Assembly: GCA_026390575.1 (NCBI GenBank)
Contig: JAPLFR010000009.1
Location: 62,001-126,000, forward strand
DNA length: 64,000 bases
Reading direction: 5' to 3'
Origin: Ignavibacteriales bacterium
Lineage (GTDB): Bacteria; Bacteroidota; Ignavibacteria; UBA10030
Part shown: positions 17,707-27,236 of the stretch, in pieces
How the letters are laid out: each line of letters begins with the position of its first letter
How positions within the stretch are numbered: the first letter of the stretch is position 1
The notes under the pieces: generated by a model
The model's input: the letters and a program-made list of their open reading frames with translations, nothing else
Told to the model about the DNA's origin: nothing
The model's database searches: none
Program-made: the position numbers and the translations under genes

Positions 17707-17907
17707 ATGGATAATCGTTTAATGGAACTTATTCCACTATTCTGCCCTTACTGCGGTGAACCCGTAGAGTTGGACATCGATGAGAGCGGGGGAAATCGGC
17801 AGTCTTATGTAGAAGACTGCTCTGTGTGTTGTCAATCGTGGCAGGTCGAGGTCAGGCAGGATCCTGAACTTGGCTGGAACGCGACATTGCGAAAGACGGA
17901 TGAGTAG
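17707..17907 (+). CDS. CPXCG-motif small Cys-rich protein
   Basis: 66 aa. The N-terminal Cys-Pro-Tyr-Cys-Gly-Glu motif and the later DCSVCCQSWQV give two Cys pairs, a zinc-ribbon pattern typical of the CPXCG family. The middle is acidic (ELDIDESGG). Small, cytoplasmic, function unknown. Start ATG 17707 or ATG 17722; neither has a strong ribosome site. Confidence 0.8.
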   Translation: MDNRLMELIPLFCPYCGEPVELDIDESGGNRQSYVEDCSVCCQSWQVEVRQDPELGWNATLRKTDE

Positions 17908-17933
17908 TAAGCGCCCGCTCGTCTGTTTCACCT

Positions 17934-18040
17934 CGTTCCCGAATTCTCCGCCAGCCGATTCTCTTGTGCAAGGAAACTCCGTACCCGAGTACTGTGTTGT
18001 TAATATAACTATATCACACTTATCAGAGGTACATAAAAAA
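17934..18040 (+). promoter_or_regulatory. Duplicated upstream region (right copy) of the YfiT gene
   Basis: Right copy of the 105-bp repeat. It ends immediately before ATG 18041 and includes a TTAATATAACTATAT tract that could hold a -10 element and an AGAGG weak ribosome site at 18024. Conservation with 16950-17054 suggests a duplicated promoter region. Confidence 0.55.
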
Positions 18041-18577
18041 ATGACAGTAGAAGAACTGAAATATCCATTGGGAAAATTTGTAAAACCGGACACTTTTACG
18101 CCTGAAATTCTCAATCATTACATACGCAACATCGAGTCGTTTCCTTCCAGATTAAGAGCCGAAGTTGAACACTTAACAGATGAACAATTGGACACACACT
18201 ACAGGCCCGGCGGTTGGACAATTAGACAAGTTGTAAACCATTGTGCCGACAGCCATATGAACAGTTTCATGCGCTTTAAACTTGCTTTAACAGAAGATAC
18301 CCCAACGATAAAACCTTATTTCGAAAACCGCTGGGCTGAACTTGCAGATAGTAAAAGTATGCCTATCGAACCCGCTCTCAAAATATTGGAAGGACTGCAT
18401 CAACGCTGGGTCGTGATACTGAAATCTTTAACGAAAGAGGAGTTAGGAAAAAGGTACATTCACCCTGAACACGGAAAAGAATTGAGACTTGATACAACCA
18501 TCGGTATTTATGCGTGGCATTGTAATCATCATTTAGCACATATAACAACATTAAAAAAAACGAGGAATTGGGAATAA
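18041..18577 (+). CDS. YfiT-type DinB-superfamily protein (putative metal-dependent hydrolase / bacillithiol-transferase-like)
   Basis: 178 aa from ATG 18041; an earlier in-frame start at 17870 would add 57 residues translated from the repeat and is rejected. Family signatures: LKYPLGKF at the N-terminus, YRPGGWTIRQVVNHCADSH, MRFKLALTEDTPTIKPY and a C-terminal YAWHCNHHLAHI. The conserved His residues (in NHCADSH and WHxxHHLAH) form the metal site of the four-helix DinB bundle. Homologues in Firmicutes transfer bacillithiol, while this group may use another thiol. Cytoplasmic. Confidence 0.9.
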   Translation: MTVEELKYPLGKFVKPDTFTPEILNHYIRNIESFPSRLRAEVEHLTDEQLDTHYRPGGWTIRQVVNHCADSHMNSFMRFKLALTEDTPTIKPYFENRWAELADSKSMPIEPALKILEGLHQRWVVILKSLTKEELGKRYIHPEHGKELRLDTTIGIYAWHCNHHLAHITTLKKTRNWE

Positions 18578-18665
18578 AGAATGCGACGAACATCAAATTT
18601 GCCGCAATAACAGTTTCTTCGTTCCCAAATACCTCTTTTACAATGTCAAGGATGGAGAGTTTGGA

Positions 18666-19355
18666 TTAGAAATAATAGTTCAACACCAATGTTGAATATG
18701 TTATACCCATGCCTAAATCAAACTTATATTTATTTTGCGCATTATAGTATTGATAGGTACCAGTCTGAGAATTGTAAACGCTCATTGGCTCGTTTGCTTC
18801 TTCATTGTAATTAATGAGGAAAACACGCAATCCAAATTCACCACCTATACTGAAGTTCTCGCTAAAGAAATACTCTGTACCAAATCCACCCAAAAACATC
18901 CATGCGCTCAGATTATCGAAGAACTTCTTCGTGCTCTCAGATTCTATACCATTCGAAACGGTTTTCCCTGATAGGAATGGTTTACCAATGATTCCTGTAA
19001 TATATGCTCCGATTTTTCCACTTTCACGGCCTCCCAGGAGAACCTTTGCTCCAACAAATGGAACATAGGCATTTACTGAAGCTTCATATTTATCGCTGTA
19101 AGGTACCAATTGATATGATGTGGTATACGGATAGGTAGAACTATACTGATAGATGTATCGCAAACCACTTGTTTCAGTTGTAGTGGCGGTACGAAAATAT
19201 TCCAATCCACCGAATGCCATCAGTCCGCCAAGTTTGATCCCGAATTGTGCAGAGTTGCCTGTTAAGCCCGGTTTAACGCTGAACAACAATTGTGCATGGG
19301 CAATACTTGCAAAAACGATGGATGCAAATATTAAAGCAATACTGATTTTTTTCAT
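18666..19355 (-). CDS. Outer-membrane beta-barrel protein
   Basis: 229 aa from ATG 19355, chosen because AAGGAGG lies just upstream and the protein then opens with a signal peptide (MKKISIALIFASIVFASIAHA). The mature part has alternating aromatic/Gly strands and ends in a Tyr-Phe strand (STLVLNYYF), typical of small outer-membrane barrels. No ligand can be proposed. The frame continues 57 codons upstream, but that part lacks protein character. Confidence 0.8.
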   Translation of the reverse strand: MKKISIALIFASIVFASIAHAQLLFSVKPGLTGNSAQFGIKLGGLMAFGGLEYFRTATTTETSGLRYIYQYSSTYPYTTSYQLVPYSDKYEASVNAYVPFVGAKVLLGGRESGKIGAYITGIIGKPFLSGKTVSNGIESESTKKFFDNLSAWMFLGGFGTEYFFSENFSIGGEFGLRVFLINYNEEANEPMSVYNSQTGTYQYYNAQNKYKFDLGMGITYSTLVLNYYF

Positions 19356-19767
19356 ATGGGTATCCTCCTTACTTATTATTTTCTGTAATGTTTTAGCGTG
19401 CTGTCGGTCAACATTTGTAAAAACGCATGGAGTGCGTTTTATTTCTGTTGTCTGTGTATTTGTTCTTGAAAAATATTTTCGGTGTGTTTGCGCACCGAAG
19501 TATATCGGTACATAGGTGTGTTCCATCCCTTACAACGATTGAGCTAGGTAGAGCACATCTCGTTGGAACTGAATAATTGTACTCGAAATATATATGAGTT
19601 GCAATAGTATGCCAATGAGCCAATAAACCATTGAGTCATCTCATTCACTGAAATGAAAAAACTCGTTTTACTCAAATGATATAATCTCCAATACGCGTGA
19701 CCGTCACTCACAATATTTAAGCATGGCTAGTGACGGTCACGTAATGAGCCGTTGACTCTTTGAGGCG
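19356..19767. repeat. Repeat-containing intergenic region (copy C)
   Basis: No gene. The right part holds copy C of the dispersed repeat: CATTCACTGAAATGAAAAAA (from ~19642) and the inverted arms GTGACCGTCACT (19697-19708) and AGTGACGGTCAC (19729-19740). The left part holds the likely promoter of the minus-strand barrel gene; nothing else was recognised. Confidence 0.7.
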
Positions 19768-19905
19768 ATGATTCAACGAGCGTTCCGTAGTAAGTGCGTG
19801 AAGAAAGTATTCCTTGCATCTGTGCGATTTGTCACAGCACTTCAGCAATCTTTCCATAATATGATATTGCAACCGTGTTACGCAAGTAAAGAATCGAGTT
19901 GGTTC

Positions 19906-20445
19906 ATGTCCTATAAGGATATAAAATTAGCTGAGAAAACATTTCGTACTGCAATTTGCGGTCATGCAGCACAATTCGATATGGATACGGTTCAGCGGGC
20001 AGAATCTCTCCTGCTTCAAGCCCGGGCTGTGGCAGATAGCGATCCAATAAAGAGCCAAAGTCTTGCCAAGGATGCACAGCAAATAGCATTGGAAGCTATA
20101 GCAAAAACCCAAAAAGAAAAATCGCGATTAAAAGGAGTATTAGGAACCGAAGTTGCTTCATCGATACAGGAATACTCCTATCATAAATTAGCTCTGAGTG
20201 AGATAAAAAAGAAAATTGACACACCGACATATTTAATCATTTCTCAGCGCATGGTCATTGCCGAAGTCTGTATGAAGCAAGCAGAAGAAGTTTTGGAAAA
20301 GGAGCAATTTAGTGCCTTTCCGGAACTGTACGCAAGGATGAAACAACGGCTATTGGATGTTGCACATGTATTAACCCCCGTGCTTGAGCAGCTGAATTAT
20401 TCCGGATACATCAAAGTTCCAGTTCGGAAACAGAAAGTTGCCTAA
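19906..20445 (+). CDS. Helical protein of unknown function
   Basis: 179 aa from ATG 19906; the frame extends back to 19768, but the extra 46 residues begin right beside the repeat and look less protein-like. The sequence is Ala/Lys/Glu-rich and helical (AEKTFRTAI, AQQIALEAIAKTQKEKSRL, then KQAEEVLEKEQ), probably a helical bundle or coiled coil. No family recognised and no signal peptide. It is followed by a heptamer repeat, not by a co-transcribed gene. Confidence 0.55.
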   Translation: MSYKDIKLAEKTFRTAICGHAAQFDMDTVQRAESLLLQARAVADSDPIKSQSLAKDAQQIALEAIAKTQKEKSRLKGVLGTEVASSIQEYSYHKLALSEIKKKIDTPTYLIISQRMVIAEVCMKQAEEVLEKEQFSAFPELYARMKQRLLDVAHVLTPVLEQLNYSGYIKVPVRKQKVA

Positions 20446-20488
20446 GAGCAATGAGCAATTAACAGTAACCAGTGACGAGTAAACAGTA
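20446..20488. repeat. Short tandem heptamer repeat
   Basis: Six 7-base units: GAGCAAT twice (20446-20459), one spacer base, then AACAGTA, ACCAGTG, ACGAGTA, AACAGTA (20461-20488). A second heptamer array of different sequence lies at 29101-29135. Confidence 0.7.
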
Positions 20489-20603
20489 GGAAGGGAGGAC
20501 GGGGCCAATAAGAGTTTCCATCGGGCGGTTCTTGCTTTCCAATCGGCTTTCCATTACATTAAACCATTAGCGGTAACATTTAAAACAATACTTTAAGTCC
20601 GCA

Positions 20604-23600
20604 TTGATAAGTCTAATCAATTTTTCCAACTGCAAAATAAATCATCGCAGTAATCTATACGATTTGCCTTTTTTATTCCTTTTCCTATTTACAGCATCCG
20701 GATTTCTTTTATCAGTGTCTGCGCAAGAAATTTCACCTCTATCGTTTTCATCTGTAGCGGAAGAGCAGGATTATGCATTTGCTTTCGGACTTTACAGCGA
20801 CAGTCTTTTCCAGCTTGCCGGTCAGCAATTTGAAACCTTCGTTCAAAAATATCCCAAGAGCATCAAGCGGCAGGATGCAGAGTTTTTTAGCGCTGAGTGT
20901 TTATTCCAGTCAGCACAATATCAAAACGCCGCCGCAAAGTACAATGCATTCATCCAGAATAATCCAAATTCCAAATATGTACCGGAAGCATATCTCAAGC
21001 TTGGCCAATCCTCACTCAATCTAAAAAAGAACAACGACGCAATTGCCGCATTGAAGATCGTGCTGGATAAGTATGGCGAAAGTGAATCCGCCGGTGACGC
21101 GGCGTACTGGATCGGCGAAGCATCATTGCGAAATGACGATACGCAAAACGCGCTGAAATATTACACGCTTGCATACGAAAATTATCCTAAAAATCGCCTG
21201 CGTGAGTACGCGTTATATTCAGTTGCATGGACACTTCAAAAGCGTACGGAATATGCAAAAGCTGCCGAGCAGTACGGCAAACTGATTGCCGAGTTTCCAC
21301 AAAGCAGCTTAACGCCCGGCGCACACGTTCGCATTGGCGAATGTTTCTATTATGCAAAAGAGTATGCAAAGGCTGTCGAAGCGCTGACGAAATCCCGTGA
21401 AGAGATTCATAGCGAAGAAGAGTTAGCAAACGCCGATTACCTGCTGGCCGAAGCGTGTTATAAACTGGATGATTTTGCAGAAGCGCAAAAACGATATGAA
21501 AAATTCCTTCTTGACTATCCGAAAAACACGCTTGTGCCTGAAGTAACGTACAATCTTGCATGGAGTTTGTTCAATCAGAAGAATTATTCAAAGGCAATCG
21601 AGGTTTTTAATAAGCTGACAAACCGAACTGATGACCTTGGTCATGCTGCGTTATACCGGCGCGGCACTGCGGAACGTCTTGACGGAAAAAATGCGATAGC
21701 GCTCAAGACGTTTGAGGAAGTTGTTAAGCGCGAGCCGCAGGGCGAGTGGTCGGACAACGCGCTGTTTGATGCAGGAAGTATTTTCTTTGAGGAAACAAAT
21801 GCAAGCGGGGCGAAACCGTACTTCCAGCGGTTGACTGCAGAATTTCCGAAAAGCGATATTCTGCCGGATGGATATAAAATGTTAGGCGAGTGTTTGCTGA
21901 TCGAAGGGAACTTTCAAGAAGCGCACGTGTGGTTTCAGAAAGCGTTAGCGGCACCGGGTGCGTCATTCGAAGTAAAGATCGAAGCAGGCTTTCAATCGGC
22001 GTTCTGTGCCTTCAAACTAAAAGATTTTAAAGACGCTGCAGCAACGTTTGCTGAGTTTATTGCGCACTATCCAAAACATCCGAAGACTGATGAGGCAAAA
22101 TTCTATCAGGCGGAAGCTGAGTACCGGCTTGGAAATTATACAACAGCCACGCGGCTCTATCAGGAATCCGCGGAAAGTTCAGGATCGGCGAAAAAAGAAG
22201 AAGCGTTGTACGGCATTGCGTGGGCGTTGTACAAGCAGGGGAAATTTCCCCAGGCTATCGAATCATTTGAGAAGCTCTTGGTGGAATATCCGAGAGGCAA
22301 GTTTGCATTCGATGCACGCTTACGGTTGGGCGATGCGAATTTCTTTCAGAAGGATTATAAAAAAGCTGTCGGTATCTATCGCACGGTCATTCGCATGTAT
22401 CCGGACAGCGCTTCCATCGACTACGCGTATTATCAGTTGGGTCAGAGTTACTTAAAAGACGGCGACAATACCGAGGCGTACAAAGCGTTTGACGGATTGA
22501 TCAAAACATTACCGCACTCGCCGCTTGCCGACGATGCGCAGTTTGCCCTGGGATGGGTCAACTTTCAGCGCAAAGAATACGGTGAAGCGATTAAGGAATT
22601 CAATACACTATTAAAAACTTATACCGCAAGTGAACTGTTACCGCGTGCGTATTATAGTCTCGGCGACAGTTACTACAATATTCAGCAGTATGTGGCAGCT
22701 GAAAAATCTTACCGGGAAGTGCTGAGGCAATTTCCGAAAAGTCCTTATGTTGCAGATGCCACGACCGGAATTCAGTATTGCTTGACAGCGTTAGGAAAAG
22801 ATTCCGAAGCGGTCGAGGCATTAGATGAATTTGTAAAAGATAATCCGACTTCACCCGTGGGTGAAGAGCTTGAGCTGAAAAAAGGCGATCTGCTTTTCAA
22901 TCAGAAAAAATATTCAGATGCCGTAGCGGTGTACCGCGGTTTTGCAGATAAGTATCCTCACTCTCAATTTCTCGCAAACGCACACTATGCAGTAGCGAAG
23001 TGCTACCGCGTGCAGGGCAGTCCCGATGAAGCAGCCCTGGCATTTGAGCGGGCCGCAAATGTTCCATCTGCAGCAGAGAAACTCATTGGCGAATCCCTGT
23101 TCGAAGCGGCGGAGATTTACACCGTTCAGCACAAACCTGATAAAGCAATTCTTACGTTGCAGAATCTTCAGGGGAAAGTGAATGAGCCCGAGATTATTGC
23201 CGAAGCAAAATTCCGAACAGGCGAGATATTGCGATCACTTGGAAAGAATGCAGAGGCGGATGCACAGTTCGGACAGGTGATACAAGAGTACGGCGATTTA
23301 CCGATTGCAGACAAAGCCCGGGTAGCACAGGCTCGTATGTATTTTGAATTGCAAGACTATGATCGGGCAAAAACTGCTGCCGAGAAAGTTGCAACGTCGA
23401 GAAAAGATGAAACAGGCGCAGAAGCGCAATATATCGTAGGTGCATCGCTTGCCGGAAAAAAAGATTGGTCGAATGTCATTACTGCTCTGCTCCGGGTGAA
23501 ATATGTTTTTCCTTCGTACGAGCGGTGGGTCGGAAGGGCGTATCTCGGTCTGGGCGATGCCTATGAGCAAACAAAGGATGCACGCCGTGCACGTGAATCG

Positions 23601-23684
23601 TACCTGACAGTTCTGAAATTGAAGACTGAGAGCTCGGTCATCGAAGAAGCCCAACGGCGTCTGAAAAGAATGGAGCAACAGTAG
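20604..23684 (+). CDS. Large exported TPR-repeat protein
   Basis: 1026 aa, TTG start at 20604 with a long N-terminal region ending in a hydrophobic signal (LPFLFLFLFTASGFLL, cleavage near SAQ). From ~residue 50 to the end are about two dozen tetratricopeptide-like units of ~36 residues (pattern A-x2-Y-x3-P-x-S and YYxLGxxY), of the kind seen in YbgF/Tol-Pal and outer-membrane assembly lipoproteins. Probably a periplasmic scaffold. The stop overlaps the GTG of the next gene by one base (23684), so translation is coupled to the barrel protein, a likely partner. Confidence 0.9.
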   Translation: MISLINFSNCKINHRSNLYDLPFLFLFLFTASGFLLSVSAQEISPLSFSSVAEEQDYAFAFGLYSDSLFQLAGQQFETFVQKYPKSIKRQDAEFFSAECLFQSAQYQNAAAKYNAFIQNNPNSKYVPEAYLKLGQSSLNLKKNNDAIAALKIVLDKYGESESAGDAAYWIGEASLRNDDTQNALKYYTLAYENYPKNRLREYALYSVAWTLQKRTEYAKAAEQYGKLIAEFPQSSLTPGAHVRIGECFYYAKEYAKAVEALTKSREEIHSEEELANADYLLAEACYKLDDFAEAQKRYEKFLLDYPKNTLVPEVTYNLAWSLFNQKNYSKAIEVFNKLTNRTDDLGHAALYRRGTAERLDGKNAIALKTFEEVVKREPQGEWSDNALFDAGSIFFEETNASGAKPYFQRLTAEFPKSDILPDGYKMLGECLLIEGNFQEAHVWFQKALAAPGASFEVKIEAGFQSAFCAFKLKDFKDAAATFAEFIAHYPKHPKTDEAKFYQAEAEYRLGNYTTATRLYQESAESSGSAKKEEALYGIAWALYKQGKFPQAIESFEKLLVEYPRGKFAFDARLRLGDANFFQKDYKKAVGIYRTVIRMYPDSASIDYAYYQLGQSYLKDGDNTEAYKAFDGLIKTLPHSPLADDAQFALGWVNFQRKEYGEAIKEFNTLLKTYTASELLPRAYYSLGDSYYNIQQYVAAEKSYREVLRQFPKSPYVADATTGIQYCLTALGKDSEAVEALDEFVKDNPTSPVGEELELKKGDLLFNQKKYSDAVAVYRGFADKYPHSQFLANAHYAVAKCYRVQGSPDEAALAFERAANVPSAAEKLIGESLFEAAEIYTVQHKPDKAILTLQNLQGKVNEPEIIAEAKFRTGEILRSLGKNAEADAQFGQVIQEYGDLPIADKARVAQARMYFELQDYDRAKTAAEKVATSRKDETGAEAQYIVGASLAGKKDWSNVITALLRVKYVFPSYERWVGRAYLGLGDAYEQTKDARRARESYLTVLKLKTESSVIEEAQRRLKRMEQQ

Positions 23685-25390
23685 TGCGCGCAGTGCTACG
23701 TGTTTGGGAATTACCGATTCTTCTGCTTGTCCTGCAAGGAGCGGCGCTGCTTGCACAAGAAGAACCGATCGTGCAAGAAAAGAAAAATCCGGTCATGCGA
23801 AATAGGGAAATCAGTTCTCCGCGTCAGGATACGGTCAAGGCACCGACAAAGACCGCACAACGGCCTCTCCCAAAATTTGATTTACCGGAATATGTCATCA
23901 CCGGAATTGCTTCAATCGATTTGCCGAAATTAGAAAAAATTATCATTGATGATCCCGCCGTCATTTCACAGCCCATGTTGAATTCTTCAGAAAAAACTCT
24001 GCGCGATCGTGAAACGCTGGATCTTGGAATGAAGAGCAGCAGAGGAAATTCACAGGAACAAACGAGTACGTATTCGGGGTTTGCAAAAGCAGGTATCGGT
24101 ACATACTTCACACCGCACGTTGAACTTCAATTCGGGAAGTCGTTCCCGGAATACTTTTATTCTCTTGGCACTCAATATTTTCTGACGAAAGGTTACGCGC
24201 CGAACACAGATGAGTCAAACGGCAGTGTAACAGCGGTGGGAGGAACATCACTCGCATCAAGCGTACCGATGCTTCGGAATGCGGCACTCGATGGCAAGGT
24301 CGGTTATCGGAGTGAATCATTTCGTTTTTATGGTTCCGCAGCACCGAATCTTCAACGAACGATTTCGGATTACCGCGTGGAGGCGAAAGTAGAGAATCAG
24401 ACATTGAATTCTTTCCCTTACTCAGCTGGAATAGCTTTGGAAAGTATGGATGTATCGGATTCGTCGGTATCGGTAAAAGAAACTCGATTTGATCTCAAAT
24501 ATCAAACTTCATTCCCGATTGCATCTCTTCCTCTTCAGACAAAATTACACATCATGTCCGCAACAGGCGGGTTGGGATTTATGGATTTGTCAGCTGGCGT
24601 ACAAAATTATTGGTATGCCGGTATACTTTTCGAAGCGGCGCTTCATTTGTATTGGGCAAAAGGAATGGCAGGGCAGGGTTTGGCGCGTCTCTGTCCGCAA
24701 TTCATGGCAAGCTATCAGGTGACACCTCAACATCGGGCATTTGTAGTGTATGAACAACTGTTCATTCCGATGACATTGACATCTCACAGTATCGAAAACC
24801 GGTATCTTTCCTCCGCGTCAATCGTCAAGCATGAATATATTCCAAGTGCCGTTGAACTTGGTATTGAATCCAATTGGACAGAGGCAATGAGGAGCCGTGT
24901 ATCCTTAAATGTGAAATCTGCCCGTGATTTGCCCATGTTTTCAGATTCCTCCCATCCAGGTGTCTGGGCGCTGGCATACGGAGGACAGGCAACAATCGTA
25001 ACATTCTGTGCGGAAATGGTTGCAAAGTTGAACTCAAATGATTATTTTGCTTCTAATATTTTGCTCCGTTCGACGAATGATTCTTATCTAAACGGAAGAA
25101 TTCCTTACACATCGGCGATCGAAGCTTGGTGTTCAGCAATCCATAGATTTGGAACGGCGATCGCGGTGAATGGAGATGTAAGGTTTGTCGGAGAGCGTAC
25201 AACCGACCTCGCCGGTACTGCAGCGCTTTCAAAGTATGCAGTTGTTGATGTGAACGGTGAATATGCACCATGTGATTTTTTAAGACTTTCAGCTGGAATT
25301 AAAAATTTAACGAATGCACAATTTGAAACGTGGCGTGGATATAGAGAATTTCCATTTACTGTGCGACTCGATGCACAAATAAAATGGTGA
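23684..25390 (+). CDS. TonB-receptor-like outer-membrane barrel protein
   Basis: 568 aa, GTG start overlapping the TPR gene. Signal peptide (residues 8-24, LPILLLVLQGAALLAQ), a ~100-residue polar N-terminal part with FDLPEYVITG, then a long run of amphipathic beta-strands. The C-terminus (LRLSAGIKNLTNAQFETW, ending in Trp) is very like the last strands of TonB-dependent receptors. I see no recognisable plug domain, so it may be a receptor-derived barrel partnered with the TPR protein. Co-transcribed with the SPOR and TonB-like genes downstream. Confidence 0.8.
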   Translation: MRAVLRVWELPILLLVLQGAALLAQEEPIVQEKKNPVMRNREISSPRQDTVKAPTKTAQRPLPKFDLPEYVITGIASIDLPKLEKIIIDDPAVISQPMLNSSEKTLRDRETLDLGMKSSRGNSQEQTSTYSGFAKAGIGTYFTPHVELQFGKSFPEYFYSLGTQYFLTKGYAPNTDESNGSVTAVGGTSLASSVPMLRNAALDGKVGYRSESFRFYGSAAPNLQRTISDYRVEAKVENQTLNSFPYSAGIALESMDVSDSSVSVKETRFDLKYQTSFPIASLPLQTKLHIMSATGGLGFMDLSAGVQNYWYAGILFEAALHLYWAKGMAGQGLARLCPQFMASYQVTPQHRAFVVYEQLFIPMTLTSHSIENRYLSSASIVKHEYIPSAVELGIESNWTEAMRSRVSLNVKSARDLPMFSDSSHPGVWALAYGGQATIVTFCAEMVAKLNSNDYFASNILLRSTNDSYLNGRIPYTSAIEAWCSAIHRFGTAIAVNGDVRFVGERTTDLAGTAALSKYAVVDVNGEYAPCDFLRLSAGIKNLTNAQFETWRGYREFPFTVRLDAQIKW

Positions 25391-25447
25391 AGAATACATG
25401 TTCGTGAACGCAACACAACATTCCAAACATATAAGGAGGATTATTCA

Positions 25448-26146
25448 ATGCCAGATTTGAATCTCATTGATGAAGGTGGATTTGAAGATGTGCCGGAGGC
25501 GCCGGCTGCTCCCCCGGCGAAAAAGAGTGTTAAAAGCAGCGGTGGCGGAGGTGGAAAAACAATTCTGCTCTTAGTAATTATTCTATGTGTTCTTGCAGGT
25601 GCTGTCTATCTTTTGAACCAGCGCGGTATTATTAAGATCTGGGGCAAAAAGCAGCAGCCGATCGTGCAAATGCAAGAAGAGCAATTCCCGATGGAACCCG
25701 CAAGTCAACAACCTGCGCAGGCACAGAAACAGGCGGATACAAATGAAGTTGCACTGCTCGATACAGCTCCTATAGAAGAAAAAACAGAAGCTGTCAAGGA
25801 ACCTGAAGCAAAAACTCCGGAACCGATTGCGAAAAAATCAAAGGCGGTAAAAAAGAACGAAGCGATGATGGAGATGGAAGGTTCTTCAAAACTCAGCGAG
25901 ATGAAAGGTGAATTTACGGTTCAGGTTATTGCTTATCACGATAAGAGCAGAGCAGTAGAGACAGCAAAAAATTTAGAGTTTTCCGGATACCCTTCCTTCG
26001 TTGAAAAAGTTCCGATGAAGGGCGGCGATTGGTATACTGTTCGCATTGGACGCTATACATCTCGCGATGAAGCGAAGAAAGCAGTGCAGTCATTTGCAGA
26101 GGAATTGCAGGCGCACTACGTTATCGACAAAGTTCGATCAAAATAA
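25448..26146 (+). CDS. SPOR-domain inner-membrane protein
   Basis: 232 aa. One transmembrane helix (residues ~37-57) after a Gly/Lys-rich cytoplasmic tail, then a Pro/Glu/Lys/Gln-rich periplasmic linker, and a C-terminal SPOR domain (~155-228, FTVQVIAYHDKSRAVETAKNL and WYTVRIGRYTSRDEA). SPOR domains bind denuded glycan strands of peptidoglycan. Ribosome site AAGGAGG precedes ATG 25448. The context with TPR, barrel and TonB proteins points to an envelope-spanning assembly. Confidence 0.9.
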   Translation: MPDLNLIDEGGFEDVPEAPAAPPAKKSVKSSGGGGGKTILLLVIILCVLAGAVYLLNQRGIIKIWGKKQQPIVQMQEEQFPMEPASQQPAQAQKQADTNEVALLDTAPIEEKTEAVKEPEAKTPEPIAKKSKAVKKNEAMMEMEGSSKLSEMKGEFTVQVIAYHDKSRAVETAKNLEFSGYPSFVEKVPMKGGDWYTVRIGRYTSRDEAKKAVQSFAEELQAHYVIDKVRSK

Positions 26147-26276
26147 ACGTATATAAGGATTTCTCTCGTCCAATTTACTTTTGCATGGAAACGATTATCT
26201 GTGTGAATGAACGAGAGTATGAGTCATATCAAGTAATGCCGGTTCTGAGTGTGAAGTGCGGCGTGAAGGAATACCT

Positions 26277-27236
26277 GTGAAACTATCGCCGCACTTGGGA
26301 AGAGTACCGTACGGTGCAAAAGAATTGCAGCGAGTCTATGTAAAACAAATGTCGCTTGCATTTATTCTTGCCGTCGTACTGACACTTGCCATTCTTAGTT
26401 CTCTTCGGTTGTTAGTAGATCCAGAAGCGTTCAATCCGTCGCCGCAGCACGTTGTCCACATTCTCGCATATTCCGAAATCGAACTTCCGCGTTCATTGAG
26501 CAATGTGGAAATTGGTATGTCGGCATATCCGATTCTTCAAGATCAATCCATCTCTTCGGAAATCACTTCTCCTGATGAATCCTTTCCAGCGACCGCTCTT
26601 CGGAATAGATCGAATTCTCGAAAACGAGATGTTCCGGGAGAACGGCGGCCGGGCGAAGGTTTGAGCTCTTTGCCGGGGCAGGTTGGCGTAGATAAAATTC
26701 AAACAGACGACAGGACGACCTATCCGAACGATATGGGTACTATAAACGCACCGGCTGGGCATAATGATATTGCAGGCGGCAGTGGAGAATCACGTGAACC
26801 ATGGCGAAAAGGCGGACGTCCTGTACCGGGAAAAACCGGCGAGCCGCCAAGCGGATTTGACCATTCAGGAATTGGAAGTTCTTCTAAACCATCTGCCGGA
26901 ACAACACCGTATGGATTAGGATCTGGCGAAGGCGGTGATGGAGAAGGAAGCGGCGTATTTTCTATGAAATGGCTTCATGGAATGACGCGCCGCAAGCTCA
27001 GCGGCGAATTACCGAACTATCCGCAAGGAACAACTGTCTCAGCGCAAGTGCGAATTCTCACGAAAGTTTTACCCGATGGATCTGTGCATTCTGTTCAGCC
27101 GGAACAAAAGGCAAATCGCCTTTTAGAAGAAACCGCAATGAAAGCAATCCTTTCCTGGAAATTTGAACCTCTTGCCTCGTCACTGCCGCAAGTGGAACAA
27201 TCCTGCGTTATCACCTTTTCCTTTACGCTGAAGTAG
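26277..27236 (+). CDS. TonB-like energy-transducer protein
   Basis: 319 aa from GTG 26277, preferred over GTG 26256 because AAGGA lies six bases upstream. One membrane helix (residues ~30-48), a long low-complexity Gly/Pro/Ser-rich linker, and a C-terminal TonB domain (KVLPDGSVHSV, TAMKAILSWKFEPL). TonB carries proton-motive energy from ExbBD to outer-membrane receptors; exbB/exbD are not in the window. The gene closes the envelope block, and the convergent small membrane gene overlaps its 3' end by 14 bases. Confidence 0.85.
   Translation: MKLSPHLGRVPYGAKELQRVYVKQMSLAFILAVVLTLAILSSLRLLVDPEAFNPSPQHVVHILAYSEIELPRSLSNVEIGMSAYPILQDQSISSEITSPDESFPATALRNRSNSRKRDVPGERRPGEGLSSLPGQVGVDKIQTDDRTTYPNDMGTINAPAGHNDIAGGSGESREPWRKGGRPVPGKTGEPPSGFDHSGIGSSSKPSAGTTPYGLGSGEGGDGEGSGVFSMKWLHGMTRRKLSGELPNYPQGTTVSAQVRILTKVLPDGSVHSVQPEQKANRLLEETAMKAILSWKFEPLASSLPQVEQSCVITFSFTLK

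Noticed and set aside
17870-18040. Longer start for the YfiT gene
   Set aside because: The extension lies inside a duplicated upstream repeat and the conserved protein begins at ATG 18041.
10422-19767. CRISPR array from the dispersed repeats
   Set aside because: Repeats are few, far apart and contain inverted arms; no spaced 25-40 bp repeats or cas genes.
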